A stretch of DNA of 64,000 nucleotides from Cellvibrio sp. 79 (GCA_003056245.1 MVDH01000006.1:248001-312000), one strand, 5' to 3'. Positions 35,052 through 44,635 are shown, counted from the first letter of the stretch. Made by a program: numbers and translations. The notes: generated by a model not told the origin, from the sequence alone.

Positions 35052-35372
35052 TTAAAATGGCATTTTAAAATCAGGCGGGATTCCCATACCTGCTGTCATC
35101 TTCGACATCTGGTCGCGATTCTGTTGCTCGATCTTACGCACGGCATCATTCACCGCAGCAGCAAGTAAATCTTCCAGCATTTCTTTATCTTCCGTCATCA
35201 GGCTATCGTCGATGCTTACACGCTTCACATCGTGACGGCCAGTCATCACCACCGAAACCAAACCTGCACCGGCTTCGCCTGTCACTTCAGCTTTAGCCAG
35301 GTCTTCCTGCATTTTTTGCATGTTGGCCTGCATCTGCTGGGCCTGTTTCATTAAATCGCCAAGACCTTTCAT
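35052..35372 (-). CDS. ybaB: YbaB/EbfC nucleoid-associated protein
   Basis: Protein of 106 residues with the family's Met/Gln-rich coiled N-terminus ([22 protein letters not shown]) and the [26 protein letters not shown] core. It is a dimeric DNA-binding protein with a tweezer-like shape. It lies between dnaX and recR as in most gammaproteobacteria. Confidence 0.95.
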   Translation of the reverse strand: MKGLGDLMKQAQQMQANMQKMQEDLAKAEVTGEAGAGLVSVVMTGRHDVKRVSIDDSLMTEDKEMLEDLLAAAVNDAVRKIEQQNRDQMSKMTAGMGIPPDFKMPF

Positions 35373-35419
35373 AGCGCCCTCTTTTCAAAAATAAATTTAA
35401 AGTGAATTGATCAAAAAAT

Positions 35420-37447
35420 TTAGTTCACCGGCTGGATGGTATCTTCACGCAAAGTCGCACCAAATTGTGAAATCAACTGTTGCACAATCGGATCATTTTT
35501 AATGGCATCTATCGCCTGCAATTGACGCTCTTCGCGTAAACGGATTGCCATCAATGCCGGTGTTTCTGCGGTAACTGTTCCCAACTGGATACTGACACGG
35601 ATCGCCTCGGTAAAATAATCGGTAAGCAAATCCGCCAAACGTTTTTCATGGCTTACATCAAATAGTGTGCTGTTTTTTTCATCCAGCACAAACTGGAACG
35701 CATTGCCCTGCCTACCAATTAACTGGCAGTTAGCCACAGTGCTTTGCAAAATTCCGGTAACTCCCAGCCCCAAATAAATTTCAGTCCAATCCTGCGGGCC
35801 CGCTTGCTCATAGGGAACTTTGCGCAGTGGTTTCGCGCGCACCGGTTCAGGGACTACCGGTTTTACTACTGGTACCGGCACTGCAGCAGGAACAGCCGAT
35901 GAGTTAAATACAGAATCAAGTATGGCCGCGGCAGGCGGCTGAGCCGCCTCAGACTTTTTTGGCTCATCTACCCCGCTAGCTGGCGCAGGCGCTTCGTAAT
36001 AGGCAGGAGCCTGCGCATATTCGGCGTATTCATCATCAGGAACATTATCGTATGGCCCATAAAACGGCGGCGGCTCGGGCATCGCCAGTTGAGCAACTGC
36101 TTGCGGGGCAACTTGCTGTGGCGTAACCACCGGAGCGTTTACGGGTGCAACAGGAGCACTTGCCTGATTAATCGCAGGCGCCGCCGGGGATTGAACCACT
36201 GCCGCCGGCTGGGCGACAGGTTGAACTGGCTGTTGTGCTTGCACTGGTGGTGTTGGTACAGCAGAAACTTGTGGAGGAACAGTTGCAGCAACAGGATTAG
36301 CTGCCGCCGGTTTTATCGGTGTGCTGGATTGCGGCAATGCCTGGGTCGGCATATCGATTACGCCCTGCGGCTTGAACGCCAGCATCCGCAATAACACCAT
36401 TTCAAATCCGGCGCGCGGGTCGGGTGCCAATGGCAAATCGCGACGACCTAGCAATGCGGTTTGATAAAAAAGTTGTACATCTTCCGCCGGAAGCTGTTGC
36501 GACAATTGCAGGATACGTTCACGGTCACCGTGACTGTTATCAACCGCTTCAGGCAATGCCTGCGCAATTGCAATGCGATGCAACACGGCCAGCATCTCCG
36601 CCAGCGCACTGGCGTAATCCGGCGCTTGCTCGGACATACGCTCCACCGCCGCTAGCACCGCGCGGCCATCGTAACTGGCCAGCGCAGTCACTACATCGTA
36701 AACCGCCGTCTGGTCGATAGTGCCCAACATCGCACTGACTTCAGACTCGGTAATTTTGCCCGAACCGTAGGCAATCGCCTGATCAGTAAGGCTCATTGCA
36801 TCGCGCATACTGCCATCGGCAGCGCGGCCTAAATGCCACAGAGCCGAATCTTCGTAAGGCACCAATTCCTGTTCCAGTACGAATTTTAAATGCTGGACAA
36901 TGCGCTCGGGGTTCATGTTTTTCAGGTTGAACTGCAAACAGCGCGACAGGATGGTCATTGGCAATTTTTGCGGATCAGTAGTCGCCAACAAAAATTTCAC
37001 ATGGGGTGGAGGTTCTTCCAGGGTTTTCAGCAGCGCGTTAAAGCTGCTGTTAGAGAGCATATGGACTTCATCGATCAGATAAACCTTGTAGCGGCCACGA
37101 GTCGGGGCGTACTGGACGTTTTCCAGCAACTCGCGCGTATCTTCCACTTTGGTACGCGAGGCAGCGTCCACCTCAATCAAATCGACAAACCGGCCTTCCG
37201 CAATCTCGCGACAACTTGAACATTGGCCACAAGGTTCCGAACTAACACCGGTTTCACAATTAAGGCATTTGGCCAGAATCCGCGCGATGGTGGTTTTCCC
37301 CACACCGCGAGTACCGGTGAAAAGATAAGCATGGTGCAGGCGGTTATGGTCCAGGGCGTTAATCAGGGCCTGGAGTACATGCTCCTGCCCCACCATTTCG
37401 CGGAAAACCCGCGGACGCCACTTGCGCGCCAGAACTTGATAGCTCAT
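35420..37447 (-). CDS. dnaX: DNA polymerase III subunits gamma and tau
   Basis: Clamp-loader ATPase of 675 residues (tau). Walker A GTRGVKTTIARIL-type sequence is near residue 45 (GTRGVGKTT), a four-Cys zinc site follows (CETGVSSEPCGQCSSC), and DEVHMLSNSSFNALLKTLEEPP carries Walker B and the SRC motif is nearby (SRCLQF). A Pro/Ala/Gln-rich linker (about 375-530) joins the polymerase- and helicase-binding C-terminal part. A -1 frameshift signal at codons 497-498 should also give a 499-residue gamma form. It heads dnaX-ybaB-recR. Confidence 0.97.
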   Translation of the reverse strand: MSYQVLARKWRPRVFREMVGQEHVLQALINALDHNRLHHAYLFTGTRGVGKTTIARILAKCLNCETGVSSEPCGQCSSCREIAEGRFVDLIEVDAASRTKVEDTRELLENVQYAPTRGRYKVYLIDEVHMLSNSSFNALLKTLEEPPPHVKFLLATTDPQKLPMTILSRCLQFNLKNMNPERIVQHLKFVLEQELVPYEDSALWHLGRAADGSMRDAMSLTDQAIAYGSGKITESEVSAMLGTIDQTAVYDVVTALASYDGRAVLAAVERMSEQAPDYASALAEMLAVLHRIAIAQALPEAVDNSHGDRERILQLSQQLPAEDVQLFYQTALLGRRDLPLAPDPRAGFEMVLLRMLAFKPQGVIDMPTQALPQSSTPIKPAAANPVAATVPPQVSAVPTPPVQAQQPVQPVAQPAAVVQSPAAPAINQASAPVAPVNAPVVTPQQVAPQAVAQLAMPEPPPFYGPYDNVPDDEYAEYAQAPAYYEAPAPASGVDEPKKSEAAQPPAAAILDSVFNSSAVPAAVPVPVVKPVVPEPVRAKPLRKVPYEQAGPQDWTEIYLGLGVTGILQSTVANCQLIGRQGNAFQFVLDEKNSTLFDVSHEKRLADLLTDYFTEAIRVSIQLGTVTAETPALMAIRLREERQLQAIDAIKNDPIVQQLISQFGATLREDTIQPVN
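35933..35960 (-). promoter_or_regulatory. Programmed -1 ribosomal frameshift signal in dnaX
   Basis: On the minus strand the slippery heptamer A AAA AAG (35960-35954) is in the correct frame, with AAA AAG as codons 497 and 498. Four bases later comes a perfect 7-bp hairpin AGGCGGC-TCA-GCCGCCT (35949-35933). A slip gives GTC then TGA, ending after one extra residue. A purine-rich GCGGGGTAGATGAG lies upstream and could act as an internal Shine-Dalgarno. This is the same architecture as in E. coli dnaX. Confidence 0.85.
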
Positions 37448-37593
37448 GCCGGATGCTGCTCTCTTGCCAAAAAGGACGAATGAAAAATCAGGCGGCGATT
37501 ATAGCGATGCAGGGCGGAAATAGACACCAAGTGCGCAAATCAAATAACGTTAATTCAGCGGGAATAATGGATTTAAACAGCAGGAAGTTAGGA

Positions 37594-37702
<109 letters not shown>

Positions 37703-37834
37703 ATAGCGCTTGCGTTGATAACCGGGCGGCTATCGCAAGAGGCGCGCATTATCATCACTTTGCCCTCCCAATGCAAGGTGGAATTTTGCATTTACCTTTT
37801 TGAACAATTGTTGGCCCGCATTGAACAACTGTTG

Positions 37835-37947
37835 ATCCGTAGGGGCGCAATTTATTGCGCCCTGGTTTCTTGTCTCCCTTTGATGTGATTCCCCATCAAT
37901 CAATTGCCGCAATTTTTTTGGGCGCAATAAATTGCGCCGCTACGGAT
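37835..37947. mobile_element. 113-bp terminal-inverted-repeat element (MITE-like)
   Basis: Two 28-bp terminal inverted repeats, ATCCGTAGGGGCGCAATTTA... and its complement, differ at one base. Each arm contains its own palindrome GGCGCAATttATTGCGCC. The 57-bp interior has no ORF. Just outside, TTGAACAA(T/C)TGTTG is directly repeated (37800-37834). The element sits between ffs and tpx. Its structure suggests a non-autonomous mobile repeat, but family membership and copy number are unknown. Confidence 0.7.
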
Positions 37948-38113
37948 TGAAAATATGCGTACAGTATTTCGGCAAAACATGACCAATTGCCTGTTATTAC
38001 AAAGATTTTTCCGCAGTGGCACCCATTGCAATTCCCTTTTTCGCCTCTATCATCTAGGCTTCACAACGGTATTTATTCGTCAAATCAACTTCACAAGGTT
38101 CAGGAGTATTTTT

Positions 38114-38611
38114 ATGGCAACAGTGACTCTCAAAGGAAATCCTTTCAATACCAACGGTAATTTGCCAGCGGTCGGCGGTAAAGCACCTGCTTTTAAACTG
38201 GTAAAAACCGATCTTTCTGAAGTTTCCTCTGGCGATCTGGTTGGCAAGCGCGTTGTACTTAATATTTTCCCAAGTGTTGATACTCCAACCTGTGCACAAT
38301 CAGTACGTACCTTTAATGCCCAGGCTAGTGCACTCGACAACACTGTCGTGATTTGCGCATCACAGGATTTGCCATTTGCATTGGCCCGTTTCTGCGGTGC
38401 TGAAGGCTTGGACAAAGTGATCCCCGCTTCAGCATTCCGTTCCACTTTTGCAGGTGATTACGGCGTAAAACTGATCGATGGCCCACTCACCGGTTTAACG
38501 GCACGCGCTGTTGTTGTGTTGGATGCAGAAGGTAAAGTGCTGCACACTGAATTGGTGAGCGAAGTTGCCCATGAGCCAAACTATGATGCCGCACTGAAAG
38601 TTCTTGCTTGA
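38114..38611 (+). CDS. tpx: Thiol peroxidase
   Basis: Lipid-type thiol peroxidase (atypical 2-Cys peroxiredoxin) of 165 residues. The track ORF starts 53 codons early; the start here, [15 protein letters not shown], has CAGGAG upstream and is the standard family start. The peroxidatic motif is [15 protein letters not shown] near residue 60, and the resolving Cys is in ARFCGAEGL near 94. It reduces alkyl and hydrogen peroxides using thioredoxin. A strong terminator follows. Confidence 0.97.
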   Translation: MATVTLKGNPFNTNGNLPAVGGKAPAFKLVKTDLSEVSSGDLVGKRVVLNIFPSVDTPTCAQSVRTFNAQASALDNTVVICASQDLPFALARFCGAEGLDKVIPASAFRSTFAGDYGVKLIDGPLTGLTARAVVVLDAEGKVLHTELVSEVAHEPNYDAALKVLA

Positions 38612-38628
38612 TTGCAACCCGGTTATTG

Positions 38629-38665
38629 AAATAAAAACGCCAGCCTCGCGCTGGCGTTTTTATTT
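38629..38665 (+). terminator. tpx terminator
   Basis: ACGCCAGC-ctcgc-GCTGGCGT stem with A run before and TTTTTATTT after, 18 bases past the tpx stop. Confidence 0.85.
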
Positions 38666-38917
38666 CACAGCGCGATAGCATCAATTCTTTTCCGCCCATC
38701 ATTTCCTCACTTTTCCTACTAACTACCTAAAGCTCCATTAAATACTTTTCTTTATTGCCAAAAACTCTTAAAAACAAACGTCTTTTTTATCAACAACTCT
38801 GCCTGATAAATAGTCACTGCCTATACTCAAGCCAGGAACCACGGGGTTTCAGGGGAAGATACCCATTGGAAAACCGCGAATACAGTTCAGCCTGGGTAAT
38901 CAAGGGAGCCGTAGCGG
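38666..38917. other. Intergenic region before the PAS histidine kinase
   Basis: About 250 bases with no credible gene; the ORF at 38755-39081 overlaps the kinase in another frame. No c-di-GMP riboswitch (GEMM) motif was seen despite the downstream c-di-GMP gene. A kinase promoter is expected but was not placed. Confidence 0.4.
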
Positions 38918-40378
38918 ATGCCACCTCAGGGCAATTCAAACCTCAAACAGCCGACGTATATACGCGAGTTACTGGATGCAGTGCCTGCAGGCATTATCGT
39001 GACCCACCAGGACGGCCGTATCAGTTACCTCAACGCCGAAGCCGAACGTTTATTTGGTTATCAGCGCGCAGAGCTGATTGATAAAAATATCGATCAATTA
39101 CTTCCCGATCGCTTCAGCCGCAACCATGCGCAATTGCGCCAAAGTTATATCGACCAACCTTCCACTCGTTACATGGGCGCCGGTCGCGATCTTTACGGCA
39201 AGCGCAAAGACGACAGTGAATTCCCACTTGAAATTGGTTTGCGCTCATTGGTTTCCGATGGCGAGCAATTTATCGTCGCAACTATCGTCAACATTACCCG
39301 CCGCAAACAATTGGAAGATCGCTTGCGCAAAGTCATAGAAGCATCCCCCTACGGCCAGTTACTTGTCGATGAGCGCGGCATTATCCAAATGATCAACCCC
39401 AGCTTGTTGAAATTATTTGGTTACTCAATAGAAGAATTACTGGGAAAATCCATGGATATTTTATTGCCTGAGCGTTATCGCGAAGGCCATGAAAAATTAC
39501 GTGCAGGTTATGTACAAAAACCCAGCTTGCGCCCAATGGGTTTAGGCCGTGATTTAACGGGTCGTCATAAAAGCGGTACTGAAATTCCTATCGAAATTGG
39601 TTTAAGCCAGGTGGAAAGCGATACTGGAAATCTAACACTCGCCGTGGTTACCGATATCTCCGAACGCAAACGCCTGGAATTAAATTTAAAACAAGCCAAT
39701 GCACATCTGGAAGAATTTACTTACGTTGCATCGCACGATTTGAAATCTCCTCTGCGGGGCATTAGCGATCTAGTGGAATGGATCCACGAAGATCTCGGTG
39801 ACGACACTCCTGAACCCGTCAAAAAAAATATAGACCGGATTCGTGTACGCATTGGACGCATGGAACGCCTGATTGAAGATTTATTGCTATACGCCCGCGC
39901 TGGCAAGCGCGCAAAAGAATCCACGATCATTAATGTAGAAGCATTAATTACCGGGATCATTGAAATGCATCCGATTCCGGATACTTTTTCCATTGAACAA
40001 GAAATTTACATTAAAGAAATTACCGCCGCAAAAATTCCACTGGAAACTGTATTGCGCAATTTGTTTAGTAATGCATTGAAACATCACACTGGTGTGAACC
40101 CTCGCATCATCATTAGCGCTGAGGCGAGCGGCAGTTATTGCTTATTTAAAGTGACCGATAATGGCCCCGGTATTCCCAAAAATGCGCAGGAGCGAGTCTT
40201 TCGTTTATTCCAGACATTAAGCACTACTGAAAGTGGTAGCGGCATTGGCCTGGCGTTAGCCAAGCGCCTCACCGAAAGCCACGGCGGACAAATAGAATTG
40301 ATCAGCAACACCGATAACCCTGGCTGCAGTTTTCATGTGTGGTGGCCGCGCTTTGCGAGGAAAGATATCGATGAGTAA
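38918..40378 (+). CDS. PAS-PAS sensor histidine kinase
   Basis: Soluble histidine kinase of 486 residues. Two PAS domains (about 15-125 and 138-250) share the sequence LPERYREGH/LPDRFSRNH and GLGRDL/GAGRDL, indicating an internal duplication. The HisKA H-box is VASHDLKSPLRGISD near residue 270, followed by N-box LRNLFSNALKHH, DNGPGIP and GSGIGLALAKRL ATP-lid motifs. It has no membrane segment, so it senses a cytoplasmic cue. Its stop overlaps the start of the next gene (ATGAGTAA). Confidence 0.92.
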   Translation: MPPQGNSNLKQPTYIRELLDAVPAGIIVTHQDGRISYLNAEAERLFGYQRAELIDKNIDQLLPDRFSRNHAQLRQSYIDQPSTRYMGAGRDLYGKRKDDSEFPLEIGLRSLVSDGEQFIVATIVNITRRKQLEDRLRKVIEASPYGQLLVDERGIIQMINPSLLKLFGYSIEELLGKSMDILLPERYREGHEKLRAGYVQKPSLRPMGLGRDLTGRHKSGTEIPIEIGLSQVESDTGNLTLAVVTDISERKRLELNLKQANAHLEEFTYVASHDLKSPLRGISDLVEWIHEDLGDDTPEPVKKNIDRIRVRIGRMERLIEDLLLYARAGKRAKESTIINVEALITGIIEMHPIPDTFSIEQEIYIKEITAAKIPLETVLRNLFSNALKHHTGVNPRIIISAEASGSYCLFKVTDNGPGIPKNAQERVFRLFQTLSTTESGSGIGLALAKRLTESHGGQIELISNTDNPGCSFHVWWPRFARKDIDE

Positions 40379-40802
40379 TACATCCAAAGTTAATATTTTA
40401 ATTGTAGATGACGATGATGTTGCGGCGGAATCCGTAGTGCGTAGTTTACGCAAACATGCGATGGATTTTCCTATCACACTGGCGCGCGATGGTCTGGAGG
40501 CACTGGAAATTTTACGCAACCAGCATAATGAATTAGTGATTGATAAACCTTATTTAATTCTCCTGGACCTGAATATGCCGCGCATGGACGGTTTTGAGTT
40601 TTTACAGGAAGTCCGCGGTGATGAAAATCTGCATGACAGCATTATTTTTGTGTTGACTACTTCGGATGCTGACTCTGATCGAACTCGCGCTTATCGCCAG
40701 AACATCGCTGGTTATATGGTGAAATCAGCCGTAGGTCCACAATTCGCGAAGCTTGCGAATTTGCTGGACAATTATCGCAGCACCGTCAGCTTGCCCGCTT
40801 AA
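40371..40802 (+). CDS. Single-domain response regulator, Rcp1-like
   Basis: Receiver-only protein of 143 residues. NILIVDDDDVAAESVVRSL supplies the acidic pocket, YLILLDLNMPRMDGFEFL the phosphoacceptor Asp near residue 65, and VLTTSD with VKSA the Thr/Lys switch. The long loop before the Asp is typical of Rcp1-type partners of phytochrome-like kinases. The start overlaps the kinase stop by eight bases, with GAGGAAAG upstream. It is probably phosphorylated by that kinase and passes phosphate on or regulates by binding. Confidence 0.93.
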   Translation: MSNTSKVNILIVDDDDVAAESVVRSLRKHAMDFPITLARDGLEALEILRNQHNELVIDKPYLILLDLNMPRMDGFEFLQEVRGDENLHDSIIFVLTTSDADSDRTRAYRQNIAGYMVKSAVGPQFAKLANLLDNYRSTVSLPA

Positions 40803-40853
40803 CAGATTAAATATTCCAACGACAGCAGAAGCAACGCACGAGGTAAGCAGAGC

Positions 40854-43358
40854 ATGCCTGATAGTTACGGAACCCATCAATCGTTATTGCTTCTTTTGAT
40901 TGAAGATGACGATGTTGATTTGGAAAAAATGAATCGCCTGCTCCGTAAAACGCTGCTGAAGTTGCGCATCATGGAATCCAATTCAGCAAAACATGCACTT
41001 GGATTACTACAACAATATCAATTCGATTGTGTAATTGTGGATTACCAACTTAAAGATGCAGTCGGCTCTGAATTAATCCAGAAAATACTTAATCATAAAC
41101 CGACCCCCACACCAGTTATTATGGTAAGCGGCAATACCGATGAACGCGTGATTGCCGATGCTATGCGCGATGGATTATTTGATTATCTGCCCAAACGCAG
41201 CCTTGATGCAGAACTATTGCGCAAAACATTACAAGCGAGTCAATTGTGGGCAGACGCCGAATACCAGGCGCGTGAAGATCGGCTCAGGTTTAATCAGCTC
41301 GCCGAAGGTTTACCGCAACTCACCTGGACATGCCTGTCCAGCGGGCGTTGCGATTTTCTCAATCGCCGCTGGTGCGAATACACCGGTATTCCCGCAGAAA
41401 AACAATTGGGTTTTGGTTGGCTGGACCAAGTACATCCGGATGATCGTGATTACTTAATGAAAGCCTGGGAACAAGCAGTGGAATCCGGCAAGGAAATGTT
41501 TGTCATCTTTCGCATTCGCCGTCACGATGGTGAATATCGCTGGTTTGATACGCGCGCCATACCGCAAAGAAATGACAGCGGAGAAATTATTCGCTGGCTG
41601 GGCAGCAACACGGATATCACCGATGTAGAACTTACCCGCCAGGCATTAGCGAATAGTGAGCAGCTGTTTCAAGCTGTTTTTGATTATGCCCCACTGGGAA
41701 TGGTGCTGGTAAATCTTAAAGGAAGCATCATTCAGATTAATCCCGCACTGTGTCAAATACTGGGTTACGACAGTCATATTTTTAATAATGATCGCGAGCC
41801 ACTTCCCACCGAGTTAAATAAATTTATTGGTTCGCAAGATGTGGAAAAAACCTATTTTCAATTGGAAAAATTGCGCACCAACAGTATCCGCTTTGTACAG
41901 TTTGAAGCGCAGCTGGTTACCCGAAACACTCACTTTGTCCCAACCCTGGTTAGCGCTGCATTTATCAATAAATTTAACGATGAATCCTGCTATCTGTTGC
42001 AAGTGTATGATTTATCCGAGCGCAAACGCTACGAATCGCAACTGATAAAACTTGCTCATTACGACACATTAACCGGCTTGGGCAACCGAGCCAAACTCAA
42101 TCAGGAAATTGAATTTCTGATTCAAAAATCCCATCGCAGTGCAGCACCTTTTGCTGTACTTTTTGGCGATGTAGATCACTTTAAACAAATCAACGATGGC
42201 CTTGGGCATGAAGCTGGCGATCAACTGTTAAAAATAATTGCGCGGCGCCTGCAAAAATCATTACGCCACGAAGACAGTGTATGCCGTTTGGGTGGCGATG
42301 AGTTCGTCATCCTATTGCAAGATGTCACCAAATTTGAAGCGGTAGTAGCAGTTGCGGATAAACTTATCAAAAAAATAAAAAAACCGGTCAAACTGGGCCC
42401 GAATCGGGTTCATATCGGAATGAGTTTCGGCATAGCACTCTACCCCACCGATGGGAACGATGCAAAAACATTGCTACGCAATGCAGATAGTGCCCTCTAT
42501 GAGGCAAAAGCAAAAGGACGTAATTGTTACCAGCTTTATCGCAAGGAACTAACTGAATACGTTCATAATCGTTTATTGCTGGATACTGACTTGCGCAAAG
42601 CGATTAGCAATCGCGAGTTTGAACTGTATTATCAACCGGTCATCAATCTGGATAATGGCGATATTGTTTCCGCTGAAGCGTTAATTCGTTGGCACCACCC
42701 CACACGCGGCATGGTTCCGCCGGACGAATTTATATCTTACGCACAGGAAACCGGTTTAATTGTTGCGATGGGTGAATGGATTATCCAGCGCGCCTGTGCA
42801 CAGGCCATGGAATGGGAAAAAGCGGGGTTTCCGCTTGCAGTGTCCGTGAATATTTCAGCGCGCCAGTTTGTACAACAAAACCTGATTACTGTCATTGAGC
42901 AAGCACTCATCGCATCCAAATTTCCGGCTGATCGCTTGATTATCGAAATTACCGAGCAAATGTTTTTGGAAAACACTGAAAACAATTTGCGCCAAATTAG
43001 CGAACTCAAAGCCATGGGCATTAAAATTTCACTGGATGACTTTGGTGTTGGTTATTCATCGTTGAGTTATATTATTCGCTTTGCACCGCAGTATTTAAAA
43101 ATCGACCGGTCTTTTATCAATCGTATTGGCACAGCCAAAGAACATGACGAAATGATTAAAGCGATTATAGGGTTAAGTAAAATTATTCCGATGCAAATTG
43201 TTGGCGAGGGAATTGAAGAAGCTAGCCAGCAATACTTCTTGCATGGACACGGCTGCAACCTCGGCCAGGGTTATCTGTTTTCGCGCCCACTCCCACAGCA
43301 AAAGTTACTAGAATTTTTCCCGGCATACACATCCCAAAAACCCGCAAAAATTGCGTAA
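40854..43358 (+). CDS. REC-PAS-PAS-GGDEF-EAL c-di-GMP protein
   Basis: Signalling protein of 834 residues. A receiver domain (VIVDYQL Asp near residue 60) is followed by two PAS domains (about 145-260 and 270-395). A GGDEF domain follows with intact [11 protein letters not shown] and an inhibitory RxxD site (RHED) five residues before it, and then an EAL domain with SAEALIRWHHP, EITEQMFLE, DDFGVGYSSLSY and KIDRSFI. Both synthase and phosphodiesterase motifs look complete. It is third in a set with the kinase and response regulator; GAGGTAAG lies upstream. Confidence 0.93.
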   Translation: MPDSYGTHQSLLLLLIEDDDVDLEKMNRLLRKTLLKLRIMESNSAKHALGLLQQYQFDCVIVDYQLKDAVGSELIQKILNHKPTPTPVIMVSGNTDERVIADAMRDGLFDYLPKRSLDAELLRKTLQASQLWADAEYQAREDRLRFNQLAEGLPQLTWTCLSSGRCDFLNRRWCEYTGIPAEKQLGFGWLDQVHPDDRDYLMKAWEQAVESGKEMFVIFRIRRHDGEYRWFDTRAIPQRNDSGEIIRWLGSNTDITDVELTRQALANSEQLFQAVFDYAPLGMVLVNLKGSIIQINPALCQILGYDSHIFNNDREPLPTELNKFIGSQDVEKTYFQLEKLRTNSIRFVQFEAQLVTRNTHFVPTLVSAAFINKFNDESCYLLQVYDLSERKRYESQLIKLAHYDTLTGLGNRAKLNQEIEFLIQKSHRSAAPFAVLFGDVDHFKQINDGLGHEAGDQLLKIIARRLQKSLRHEDSVCRLGGDEFVILLQDVTKFEAVVAVADKLIKKIKKPVKLGPNRVHIGMSFGIALYPTDGNDAKTLLRNADSALYEAKAKGRNCYQLYRKELTEYVHNRLLLDTDLRKAISNREFELYYQPVINLDNGDIVSAEALIRWHHPTRGMVPPDEFISYAQETGLIVAMGEWIIQRACAQAMEWEKAGFPLAVSVNISARQFVQQNLITVIEQALIASKFPADRLIIEITEQMFLENTENNLRQISELKAMGIKISLDDFGVGYSSLSYIIRFAPQYLKIDRSFINRIGTAKEHDEMIKAIIGLSKIIPMQIVGEGIEEASQQYFLHGHGCNLGQGYLFSRPLPQQKLLEFFPAYTSQKPAKIA

Positions 43359-43529
43359 GCCTGTAATCCCATCAATTCGTTGTGAAGCACAGTCAGATCA
43401 CGACTTCTAATTGGCGAATAACGACGTATTACTTGCGAAATTCAAAGCCACAATCGGGATAGTAGCTTGAAGTTATAGCAACCACATAAACTCAACTTAA
43501 ACCATCCTAACAATGAAGCTGGTGTATTG

Positions 43530-43982
43530 TTATAGCTCTTTTGATTTAACCAAATTTATTACACTATATTCATGACTACCCTCATGAACACTCCACCAAT
43601 GTTCATGTATCAGAAATTTTGTAGGGCTATACTCTACAACTTTCCATGTGCAGTAGTCTCGAACAAACCCCAAATACTTAATTTGTTCTAAATGCTCCTT
43701 TGTTCGTACAAAACAGATAAATCCTTCTGCAACATACCAACCATAGTAATAATTGCCGAAGCTATCGTCTGCAATCTGGCAATTTTCTGATGATCTTGTG
43801 TATTTTCCGCTTTGCTTGAAACCAATAAACCCATTCTCTCTACAGTTTTCAGGGCCCGTACTATAATCCCACTCACCTACTAAATTACTTAGTATCCTGG
43901 CATCTTCAGAACTGACTAATTTCAAATTTTGTGAACTGCAACTTACCAAAACGATAAGCACAAGAATATGTAATATCTTCAT
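43530..43982 (-). CDS. Lipoprotein of unknown function
   Basis: Predicted 150-residue lipoprotein with signal MKILHILVLIVLVSC and lipobox LVSC. The mature part has a lipocalin-like opening (LVGEWDYSTGPENCRENGFIGF) and conserved-looking Trp and Cys residues, but no family was recognised. GGAGTAAC precedes the ATG. It is AT-rich relative to neighbouring genes by eye, suggesting recent acquisition or low constraint. Confidence 0.65.
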   Translation of the reverse strand: MKILHILVLIVLVSCSSQNLKLVSSEDARILSNLVGEWDYSTGPENCRENGFIGFKQSGKYTRSSENCQIADDSFGNYYYGWYVAEGFICFVRTKEHLEQIKYLGFVRDYCTWKVVEYSPTKFLIHEHWWSVHEGSHEYSVINLVKSKEL

Positions 43983-44042
43983 GTTACTCCTTGAACCATA
44001 ACACTTTGATAATCCATTTTTTTAAGTTGGATTGTTACTTTT

Positions 44043-44453
44043 TTAATGAACTGGTTTTCTATTTAGAATTTCAAGAATTTCTTTACTTACGGCATCTTCA
44101 TACAATCTATGAATTACCGAAGTTCCACTACCAGCATAAACATAGTTAATATTTTCCGGCTTAAATATTATGTATGTGCGAGCAAGAGAAAACTCAATGC
44201 CACAATCATCATATGATGTTCTTATGATAGTAGTGTCTGGCATTTTACCTTTGATCACATTATGCACTTTCATCTTCACTTCAACATAGTCATCTCCGTT
44301 CGAGTTTTTTGCAATCTTGCCTTCAGTTACAGTTGCAATAAAAATTGCCTCAGCAGAGTTAATTTTATGTGCATAACTCTCATACGGAAACGAACAAGAA
44401 AAAGCTTTTGGAATAGCAATGACACATAACAAGCCAAAAATCAGTTTTTGCAT
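44043..44453 (-). CDS. Exported protein, possibly NTR/TIMP-like fold
   Basis: Predicted 136-residue secreted protein. After the signal (MQKLIFGLLCVIAIPKAFS) the mature chain begins CSFPYESYAHKINSAEAIFIATVTEGKI, and later has VKMKVHNVIKGKM and YDDCGIEFSLARTYIIF. This layout is reminiscent of tissue-inhibitor-of-metalloprotease/netrin-like domains, but this is a weak impression and not a firm call. No good ribosome-binding site. It follows the small ORF and structured region on the same strand. Confidence 0.6.
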   Translation of the reverse strand: MQKLIFGLLCVIAIPKAFSCSFPYESYAHKINSAEAIFIATVTEGKIAKNSNGDDYVEVKMKVHNVIKGKMPDTTIIRTSYDDCGIEFSLARTYIIFKPENINYVYAGSGTSVIHRLYEDAVSKEILEILNRKPVH

Positions 44454-44507
44454 ATTGATCTTGTAATATTTAACATTTAATAGGGCGCAAACGCTTAGTT
44501 ACATTAT

Positions 44508-44621
44508 TTAATGAAAGTTTAAGTTAAGGGGCAAGTAAAAAGTAGAAAAAGCATAGGTCATTCCGGCGAGGATTAAAATAACACCGGCTTTCATTTTTTT
44601 GCCTTTTATTGACACTCCCAT
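44508..44621 (-). CDS. Possible small membrane peptide (37 residues)
   Basis: Short ORF not in the track: MGVSIKGKKMKAG followed by a hydrophobic helix VILILAGMTYAFSTFYL and a short tail LPLNLNFH. GGAGGGG lies four bases before the ATG, a very strong ribosome-binding site. A structured region lies directly upstream. The basic start and single helix would suit a small inner-membrane protein. Real coding status is uncertain because of length. Confidence 0.45.
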   Translation of the reverse strand: MGVSIKGKKMKAGVILILAGMTYAFSTFYLPLNLNFH

Positions 44622-44635
44622 ACCCCTCCACTAAC

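Noticed and set aside
37955-38113. Upstream extension of the tpx ORF (53 codons)
   Set aside because: No family similarity, and CAGGAG sits before the standard start at 38114; the extension overlaps the terminal-repeat element's flank.
38666-38917. Possible c-di-GMP riboswitch upstream of the kinase operon
   Set aside because: No GEMM core motifs could be found; the GGGT...ACCC pairing seen is too weak.
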